Source of the DNA: an uncultured Fibrobacter sp.
GTDB lineage: Bacteria; Fibrobacterota; Fibrobacteria; Fibrobacterales; Fibrobacteraceae
Assembly: GCF_900316465.1 (NCBI RefSeq)
Contig: NZ_ONDD01000002.1
Coordinates: 62,001 to 126,000, forward strand
Length of the DNA: 64,000 nucleotides
Direction of reading: 5' to 3'
The translations under genes and the position numbers were made by a program. Shown in pieces: positions 58,401-64,000 of this stretch. Within the stretch, counting starts at the first letter, position 1, and each line of letters begins with the position of its first letter. The notes under the pieces are model-generated. The model was not told the origin of the DNA. It worked only from the letters and a program-made list of their open reading frames with translations, and made no database searches.

Positions 58401-61400
58401 ATGCCATTCATTTGGAGAAACGTAATATATCGCCTCATTGTGTGGCATTTATTCCGGATACTAGCTTGGAAGCCGAAAATGGTGGAACATACTCGCTTTA
58501 TGGCTCGTTAAAGCGTAAAGCCTATAAGTTGTACGTGAAGACAGATGGCGCAGAAGGTGTGACAACTCAAATTTCCGTAAAAGATGCTGAAGATGAATCT
58601 GCTCCATATACGGTGATTAGCTCTTCTTCTACAGAGAATGGTTACCAGGTTTACCAAGTGTATTCAAATTATCGTGTAAAGGCTGAGGCAAAAAACTATG
58701 GCTCGAATAAATTTACTTATTGGGGCTGTGCTGGTGTTGATTGTGAAGGTCATAAAGTTGACGATCATCCCGTTTCAGAGCCATACCTGATTGGTGGGAC
58801 AGATACCTTGACGGCATACTTTAATAAAAGAGATGAGCATTGCTTCTTTGATTCATTTGGAAATCACGTAAGTAGTAAAGGCGTGAATGAACCCCTTAGG
58901 ATTTGGTGCCCAAACAATACTTATGAAAATTGTATTGACCGTTGTAAGAACGGATATCATTGTTCTGTAGGTGGAGAAGGTAGCGCTTACGAAGGTTATG
59001 ACCCCGAAGCGAATTGGTTGCTTATTTACACCAATTCTGGTGCAAAAAGAACAAGCGAATGTTTAAAAAGGGTTCTGGGTATTTGTGTAAAACATGGACA
59101 TGAATATCGCTCTTTTACACAGCCCTCCACTACCGGCGGAACCTTGGGAGAACTCATATTTGATGACGGCTTACTTCGAGCACCAGGAGCTTTTGATCTT
59201 GACATATTTAATGTGTTTGATAGTTATGCCCCAACAATGCTTCTGCATCGTGCTAAGGCAGGTACAAACGGAAAAATGTCCTTGAAAATGAAACTTCCGT
59301 TTGATGCAACGGCAATGTTGCAAAATGTTATGAATGATGGAGATGATTTAAATGATGGGGCTGTGCTTAGATCCGATGCTGGGGGCACGAGTTATTTGGC
59401 TGTAACCTTGTATAAGGCTTTTTATGTGGCTGATGGTGACTATGGTGCCAGGGTCCGTGTTTGCTATGTTGAAGGACAGGATAATGATGGCTCCGATTGC
59501 CTTGATACGGAACTGACAAATAAGTTTAATGGTGGCTTTGTTCCTTTGTCGAGTCTAACGGACGTATCGATGAATATTACTTTAGAAGGAGCTTCGCTTA
59601 CCGTTGATTTTGACTTTAATACGGCTCTCATTAGTGCCGGTTCTCACAATTTAGGTTTTGCATCGTTTGATTTGAGCAAGTTGCATAATACGTCATTGTC
59701 TTATGGTGCTCCGGGGCATGAGTATATTGGCTTGAAAATGTTCAATGCGTTCTATCGCTATAAGGATATCTCTTGGACGTCTGAAACCTATAGCAATGAG
59801 TGCTTTGATACTCCTCGAATCTATTGCTCTTTCGCAAACCAGTACATTGGCGGAACGGTGCCAAGGAATGAAAATGTCACCCCTTGGGTTGGTGCTTCTA
59901 GCTGGTTTAGCGAAAACAACTGCAAAACAATAAAATATTACTACAATGGTTGCGATATGGATGGTAGCTTGTATGCCAAGGATTTCAAATATCTTGGAAA
60001 TGTATTGGATTGTTCTAGAGACCAAATAGGTGGCTTCTGGGATAAGGGTGGACAGTTGAATGGCTCTACCTATAATTTTGAAGACCAAGGATACCACAAG
60101 ATTGATACCTCGAAAACATTGTTTAGCCATTATAAATTAAGTGGTTATGCAAAAAATGCTACGGTTCAAATTACATGTGGCAGTACCACCTATTCTTCGG
60201 ATTGCGGACGTTTTTATGTGGGTGACATTATACCTTGTTCCAAACATGAACAATCCTTTGAACAAAGGAAAGAATGCTTTGCTGACGATCCTTGCTATGT
60301 CAATATGCCCAATGGAGAATATGCAAATTTGAGGGACTCTAAAATCTCAATGGTCATTTCAGGATTGACAGGGTCCGTTAATGCGTATTTGATTGACCAA
60401 AATAATGTAGCTAGCGATCCATATCCCATAAATTCGAATGGAACTATCGAATTTTATGCCACGCAGGTTTCAGATAAGATGGGTTTTGATCCTCAAACGG
60501 TGACTGCTGTAAGGTTTGAAGGGACATCTAGCTTTACCGTTTCGGACTTGCAGAGCTATTGTGGTAATGCTCCAGGGCTTTTTGATTGTACAGTAGCCTT
60601 TGATGGTAGTGGCTTTATAATTAATTCCACAATTACGAATACCATAAATGCGGCTAATGGTGGTTGTACCGTTTCTAATAACGAAAATGATGACTATCTT
60701 GAAGATGTAACTCAGGATTGCCCGGCGAATGGTTCGTTCTATGTGCCTGGGTCTAGTATTTATAGTGGTTTTGGTAATGATGAAAATTCAAAGAATTATT
60801 CTTTTACCATTACGATGACCGATAAAGAAGGCGTTGTGACTACTTGTCAAACAAATACAGTAACGGTGAAAAAAACAACCATGTCGTGCTTGGTTGACGA
60901 TGATGAAATTGATGCTGGTGAGAATTTACCGGCCTTTAAGTACTATCTGAAAGATTGTCCTTCGGGAGGCTGTAATGCGACTGTAGAACTTGTGGGTAAG
61001 GTAAACGCTCAGTCTGTAAATTACAGTAAAAATTGTACGGATGACATTTCTTGTGAGTACCAGAGCTGGACCCCTTCTGATATTAACACCGTTGGGAATA
61101 CAGAATTAACGTATCGATTGAGATATTCAACGTTGTCCGTTTGCGAAGCGACTGTTAAGGTGAACACGGTAACTTCGGCAGCGGCAACAAATTGCCGTGT
61201 AGAGAATGGGACGTTTATGGCTGACATAACGGGACCCTCGTCGGGAACTGCTTTGGCAAAGTTGTGGTATAACGATGTCCAAGGAAATGTCCTTGGCAGC
61301 GAATCGGTTACCTCTGCGTCAACATCCTTTACTCAAACATTAGATCTTGGCCCTGGATCTTATACCTTGGTGCTGACCTTAAATGGTGAACTTGCGTGTG

Positions 61401-62131
61401 GTGGAGCTGTAGCCTATGAAGTTTCCGGTTCTTCTACAAACAATTCTGGTAATCAGAATTCCGGCGATAACTCAGGTGAAAATTCTGGAGAAAATCAGAA
61501 TCAAAACAACTCCAATTCAGTATCTGCAACCTGTTCGTATACAACGGATGAAACTACAGGTAGTGTTTCCTACACTATTTCTAGTGTTAGTGGTTGTGAC
61601 AACAACGATTGTGTTGTAGTTGTGAAGAAGGGTGAAGTTGATGTTAATAAGGGATCGTCTTCTCTCGGAAATTCTGGTATGGGGCCTGTTGACATAGAAG
61701 AAAACGGAACTTATACTGTGTATTTAAATGGCTCTGCTATGGATAATTGCACATTTACTGTCACTATGGTCGAAAATAATAATAGTGGCGATAATAACAA
61801 TGGTAATGGAAATAATGAAGGCGATGAAACTCCTAGCGAGAATCTGAAGCCAGTAAGTCTTTCATGTGTGAACAGCATTGGAAATGGAACTGAAATTCCG
61901 AGTGGGACAAGAACGATTAATTGCCATGATGCTGCGAATTGTACAGCAGTTAGTGTAAAATGTTGTCCGAAGAAAGATTGTGACAATGGCACTTCTTCAA
62001 AATGGAGTGTTGGAAAACAAGAGCAGTCAACAACTCCGAGACTGTATAATAATTCTTTCTCGTGTACAAATGGTAAATCTATAACTATTACAAGTGCTGG
62101 TGATTTGAAATGTATGCTAACCAATAATTAG
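55478..62131 (+). CDS. giant PilX-like surface protein, 2217 residues
   Basis: The N-terminus (KKGVSLVTVLLFMLIATIA) is a PilX-type pseudopilin start without the +5 Glu. Residues about 175-350 are beta-strand repeats (VYIGENITAPAAITIG, GNLTVAGNLQVAANS, SSITVGGNLYLP) like bactofilin-type polymerisation domains. The middle (about 700-1000) has repetitive beta domains; about 1200-1500 holds a jelly-roll-like region. The C-terminus has tandem Ig-like domains each with a Cys-x4/5-Cys loop (CPSGGCNATVEL, CDNNDCVVVVK, CHDAANCTAVSVK) joined by Asn/Ser/Gly/Glu linkers. With more than 50 Cys it is likely extracytoplasmic and disulfide-stabilised. Probably a tip adhesin of a pilus, inferred from position. 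Confidence 0.8.
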   Translation: MFNKKGVSLVTVLLFMLIATIAATATYKWLSSAQGSSASRMNVAEAQQASKAGLDAVRAWMTYHANDVGAVIRQYIDGGKKPVRLDAVVKAFGSHKQDYSVWLTGADVAAAPYRLKITSVGTARGGAATYSENSILKVNGLYRVKIPEKLMGLHFNDPFAGGHAGITSNDFLQSGLITGDFSANNTPVIDSKMVITGDAVYGGDITHGGDVYIGENITAPAAITIGSNNPHILDTLVAYVGGNITCASGQPITVYGDLYIGGSVSGCNIDVKGNLTVAGNLQVAANSNSAYISVDGNMVFTETGSLDYNLDGTSFNRYSSITVGGNLYLPKTIEAHCTAGGQCGDLDKDKKIEVAGKVYQYSGTTYYKILYQNSDESEVGIYKNTTVQNSIYDSDDYNKKHRIASISASSFETQTISSWDKDDDVLKNVSGKYWTKIEKMNAYGRLIVDDAIPQPLLVDHENAWKAQVANEHCAGIDDDGDFYMDDAAIDALNLCYTTVSQSQLYNGFLVIRWNNTDNKHSTHTLDHKFVLYSTEVLENNPVLPATSANGMVFLYLEQGAGRTYADGGDHNYVVISRGDIEEINGLILNGTMILEQGSSLLKTQGGTRLEFDQKVVSTMISAGLIRENPEFTRLVDPTAEPAAAAAGNGGVYDDYYVSTAPQLNITLESQYKNKEIDPATLDESKRTDIQASLLVMPRIIYVTQDLVGKLSDYYNVLRLNKAVYNGEGAVACAPAGLSPVLTYDGTVMVPEEIYTCNYQSEYGDNPFYVVVSGRRGQTPAVSFEEPNWAQISAGGSPATINMRVQQATGSATMYVGVNVYNLPESWTLYAEPGVVPQAVTSGVDGMRSYLVTFNATNATKPLFKISAPANAEAATVHFELAEPLSGCVVGSPATYEVSVSGSATINRVAIPATYCAGTGHANITGSDNNSYNCASVASLDWPNCGSLQTGVWVYPYCNSLTTVTDNSSWTCGTNYAIHLEKRNISPHCVAFIPDTSLEAENGGTYSLYGSLKRKAYKLYVKTDGAEGVTTQISVKDAEDESAPYTVISSSSTENGYQVYQVYSNYRVKAEAKNYGSNKFTYWGCAGVDCEGHKVDDHPVSEPYLIGGTDTLTAYFNKRDEHCFFDSFGNHVSSKGVNEPLRIWCPNNTYENCIDRCKNGYHCSVGGEGSAYEGYDPEANWLLIYTNSGAKRTSECLKRVLGICVKHGHEYRSFTQPSTTGGTLGELIFDDGLLRAPGAFDLDIFNVFDSYAPTMLLHRAKAGTNGKMSLKMKLPFDATAMLQNVMNDGDDLNDGAVLRSDAGGTSYLAVTLYKAFYVADGDYGARVRVCYVEGQDNDGSDCLDTELTNKFNGGFVPLSSLTDVSMNITLEGASLTVDFDFNTALISAGSHNLGFASFDLSKLHNTSLSYGAPGHEYIGLKMFNAFYRYKDISWTSETYSNECFDTPRIYCSFANQYIGGTVPRNENVTPWVGASSWFSENNCKTIKYYYNGCDMDGSLYAKDFKYLGNVLDCSRDQIGGFWDKGGQLNGSTYNFEDQGYHKIDTSKTLFSHYKLSGYAKNATVQITCGSTTYSSDCGRFYVGDIIPCSKHEQSFEQRKECFADDPCYVNMPNGEYANLRDSKISMVISGLTGSVNAYLIDQNNVASDPYPINSNGTIEFYATQVSDKMGFDPQTVTAVRFEGTSSFTVSDLQSYCGNAPGLFDCTVAFDGSGFIINSTITNTINAANGGCTVSNNENDDYLEDVTQDCPANGSFYVPGSSIYSGFGNDENSKNYSFTITMTDKEGVVTTCQTNTVTVKKTTMSCLVDDDEIDAGENLPAFKYYLKDCPSGGCNATVELVGKVNAQSVNYSKNCTDDISCEYQSWTPSDINTVGNTELTYRLRYSTLSVCEATVKVNTVTSAAATNCRVENGTFMADITGPSSGTALAKLWYNDVQGNVLGSESVTSASTSFTQTLDLGPGSYTLVLTLNGELACGGAVAYEVSGSSTNNSGNQNSGDNSGENSGENQNQNNSNSVSATCSYTTDETTGSVSYTISSVSGCDNNDCVVVVKKGEVDVNKGSSSLGNSGMGPVDIEENGTYTVYLNGSAMDNCTFTVTMVENNNSGDNNNGNGNNEGDETPSENLKPVSLSCVNSIGNGTEIPSGTRTINCHDAANCTAVSVKCCPKKDCDNGTSSKWSVGKQEQSTTPRLYNNSFSCTNGKSITITSAGDLKCMLTNN

Positions 62132-62153
62132 TGGCTGGCAAAACTCTAAAATT

Positions 62154-62195
62154 AAACCCGGACTGCATAAATGCTGTTCGGGTTTATTTTGTGAA
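62154..62195 (+). terminator. intrinsic terminator after the giant pilin-like gene
   Basis: AAACCCGGAC (about 62154-62163) pairs with GTTCGGGTTT (about 62176-62185) around a TGCATAAATGC loop, followed by ATTTTGTG. Confidence 0.75.
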
Positions 62196-62210
62196 AAAAA
62201 ATTGAACGCC

Positions 62211-62756
62211 TTAGCGGGCAACCACCTGCTCACGAATCTTTTCGCAGATTTCGCGACCCGCTACTTGAGCGAGGCTTTCGAAGGCGAATTCTTCAGCAGA
62301 GCCGGCACCGCGGCTGGTAATCAACTTGCCGTCGACCACCACGCGGTCGGTCAGGTACTGCTTGCAGACGAGGTCGCCTTCGCAGCCCGGGAAACAAGTG
62401 CACTTGCGGTCCTTGAGGATTCCGGCCTTCGAAAGCACCAGAGGGGCAGCGCAGATGGCGAAAATCCACTTGCCTTGAGCATCAAACTGCTTGATGGTTG
62501 CTTCGACAGCAGCACTTGCCGCGAGATTCTTGACGCCCAGACCCCCGCCAGGGAGGTAAATGGCATCAAACTGTGCAAGGTCGGCGTCCTTCAGCAGAAT
62601 ATCTGCTTGAATACGGAGCCCGAGCTTACCCGTTACGGACAAACTGTCGCTAATGGATGCGAGGGTCACATTCAGGCCGCCACGCTGCCAGTAGTCAAAG
62701 GGGGTGGCGAATTCGGTTTCTTCGAAACCATCTGCCATCAAGAATAAGATCTGCAT
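62211..62756 (-). CDS. DJ-1/PfpI family protein
   Basis: 181 residues. LFLMADGFEETEFATPFDYW (nucleophile-elbow Glu), YLPGGGLGVKNL and AICAAPLVL with the reactive Cys. DJ-1/YajL-type proteins are implicated in glyoxal detoxification, deglycation or redox response; the exact activity is not readable. Its starting region is preceded by the sufB terminator, so it has its own promoter. Confidence 0.85.
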   Translation of the reverse strand: MQILFLMADGFEETEFATPFDYWQRGGLNVTLASISDSLSVTGKLGLRIQADILLKDADLAQFDAIYLPGGGLGVKNLAASAAVEATIKQFDAQGKWIFAICAAPLVLSKAGILKDRKCTCFPGCEGDLVCKQYLTDRVVVDGKLITSRGAGSAEEFAFESLAQVAGREICEKIREQVVAR

Positions 62757-62790
62757 AAAACCTCCGTGAAAGGATGTTCAAAAGGTAATA

Positions 62791-62825
62791 AAAAAAAGAT
62801 GCCGGATTGGGGCCGGCATGACAAG
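62791..62825 (-). terminator. intrinsic terminator after sufB (minus strand)
   Basis: ATGCCGG...CCGGCAT (62799-62805 with 62813-62819), with TTTTTTT on the minus strand. Carries the TGTCATG repeat signature. Confidence 0.85.
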
Positions 62826-62838
62826 TTTTTTGAGGCTG

Positions 62839-64000
62839 CTACCCGACGCTGTGTTCTAGCTTTAAAGTCAGCAACTGGCGAGCTTCCGTGGCGAATTCAC
62901 CAGGGAGTTCCTTGAATACGTCTTTGCAGAATCCGCCGACCATTGCCTGGATGGCGTCTTCGCGCTTGATGCCGCGGCTTTCGAAGTAGAAAAGCTGGTC
63001 TTTGCTAATGCGGCTGGTGGTTGCTTCGTGTTCGGTGGTGGAACTTGCGTTTGCGACGGTGATATACGGGAACGTGTGTGCCGCACTCTTGTCGCCCACG
63101 AGCATGCTGTCGCACTGCGTGTAGTTGCGGGCACCCGTGGCCGACTTGTGAATGTTCACTTCGCCGCGGTAGGCGTTGCTAGAATAGTCGGCACTGATGC
63201 CCTTGCTGATAATCGTGCTCTTGGTGTTCTTGCCTATGTGGATCATCTTGGTGCCGGTATCGGCCTGCATGTGCCCGTTGGTGAGGGCCACGCTGTAGAA
63301 TTCTCCGACGGAATTATCGCCCAGCAGCACGCAGCTCGGATACTTCCACGTGATGGCAGAGCCCGTTTCGACCTGCGTCCAGCTGATGCGGCTGTTCTTG
63401 CCGGCACACTTTCCGCGCTTCGTGACAAAGTTGTACACGCCGCCGGCTCCCGTTTCGCGGTCGCCCGCGTACCAGTTCTGCACGGTGGAATACTTGATGC
63501 TGGCGTTGTCCTTCGCCACCAGTTCCACGATAGCGCTGTGCAACTGCTTGCTGCTGAATTCCGGCGCCGTGCAACCTTCCAGGTAGCTGACGCTCGCACC
63601 TTCATCAGCGATGATCAAGGTGCGTTCGAACTGGCCAGCTTCCTTGTTGTTGATGCGGAAGTAGGTGGAAAGATCCATCGGGCACTTGACTCCAGGCGGA
63701 ATGTACACAAAGCTTCCGTCGCCAAAGACCGCGCTGTTCAGTGCTGCAAAATAGTTGTCGCCTGCAGGCACGACCGAGCCCAGGTATTCCTCAATCAGTT
63801 CGGGATATTCCTTGATGGCGTCGCTAATGCTGCAGAACAGAATGCCCATTTCCATGAGCTTGCGCTTATGGCTGGTGTAAATGCTGACCGAGTCAAAGAC
63901 CGCGTCCACAGCCACGTTGGCAAGACGCTTCTGTTCGTCGAGCGGAATGCCGAGCTTTTCGAAGGTGGCCAAGAGTTCCGGGTCTACGTCTTCAATCTTT
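62839..64000 (-). CDS. sufB: Fe-S cluster assembly scaffold SufB (5' end outside window)
   Basis: The reading frame is open through the window edge: upstream of the first in-frame TTG the codons read EDVDPELLATFEKLGIPL, matching SufB, so the start is beyond 64000 and about 386 residues are visible. Motifs include VFGDGSFVYIPPGVKCP, GTGAGGVYNF-like TGAGGVYNFVTKRG, KGISADYSSNAYRG and CDSMLVG. SufB holds the nascent 4Fe-4S cluster with SufC and SufD. Confidence 0.95.
   Translation of the reverse strand, partial: KIEDVDPELLATFEKLGIPLDEQKRLANVAVDAVFDSVSIYTSHKRKLMEMGILFCSISDAIKEYPELIEEYLGSVVPAGDNYFAALNSAVFGDGSFVYIPPGVKCPMDLSTYFRINNKEAGQFERTLIIADEGASVSYLEGCTAPEFSSKQLHSAIVELVAKDNASIKYSTVQNWYAGDRETGAGGVYNFVTKRGKCAGKNSRISWTQVETGSAITWKYPSCVLLGDNSVGEFYSVALTNGHMQADTGTKMIHIGKNTKSTIISKGISADYSSNAYRGEVNIHKSATGARNYTQCDSMLVGDKSAAHTFPYITVANASSTTEHEATTSRISKDQLFYFESRGIKREDAIQAMVGGFCKDVFKELPGEFATEARQLLTLKLEHSVG

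Noticed and set aside
1..64000. tRNA, rRNA or tmRNA genes
   Set aside because: No T-loop or rRNA-like sequence was found by eye on either strand; a tRNAscan-type search would settle it.

Overview
The window looks like chromosomal DNA of a Fibrobacter species (Fibrobacterota, anaerobic gut cellulose degraders). The evidence is a lipoprotein with two FISUMP domains (Fibrobacter succinogenes major paralogous domain), a regulator of the TIGR02147 type, many lipoproteins with SSSSE-type linkers after the lipidation cysteine, and an anaerobic ribonucleotide reductase. All families were recognised by reading the sequence; no database search was run.

Layout. 0-7.6 kb: a BamD-like lipoprotein (minus, cut by the window edge), two LptF/LptG permeases, a GGDEF protein, a sodium/solute symporter and a SIMPL protein. 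7.6-11.1 kb: NrdR-box-like sites, nrdD, a 48-residue ORF carrying the glycyl-radical motif that the long NrdD lacks, and nrdG. 11.1-17.1 kb: a modular lipoprotein, an IS200-like element with RNA hairpins, a Ser/Glu-repeat lipoprotein, and a TIGR02147 regulator followed by two lipoproteins that share a CxC module. 17.2-22.3 kb: a GH116-like glycosidase and the tandem-FISUMP lipoprotein. 22.3-35.3 kb: a minus-strand cluster running rel, an unknown gene, then nuoA, nuoBC (fused), D, H, I, J, K, L, M, N, without nuoE/F/G. 35.5-39.4 kb: three related lipoproteins with repeated YGxP motifs and a radical SAM protein, resembling the Bacteroidetes rSAM/lipoprotein pairs. 39.5-51.3 kb: tryptophan synthesis in three transcription blocks (trpE-trpGD; a NCS1-type permease with trpCF; trpBA) plus a LysR regulator and two minus-strand envelope genes. 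51.3-53.4 kb: a UPF0145 protein, ThrH and Hsp33. 53.5-62.1 kb: an AT-richer block of two pseudopilins and a 2217-residue PilX-like protein. 62.2-64 kb: a DJ-1 protein and SufB (cut by the window edge).

Regulation is unusually readable. Several promoters fit TTGMMW-N17-TATATT-like consensus. The trpE and trpB leaders encode Trp-rich peptides (WW and WWW) followed by classical pause, antiterminator and terminator hairpins. In both, and at the TIGR02147 gene, the start codon lies only 6-7 bases after the -10 box, so these messages should be leaderless. A second leader unit upstream of trpB has the same architecture but no Trp codons.

Best candidates for something new: the multi-motif YGxP lipoproteins with their radical SAM enzyme, the split glycyl-radical domain of NrdD, the leaderless attenuators with the Trp-free leader, and the giant pilin-like protein.
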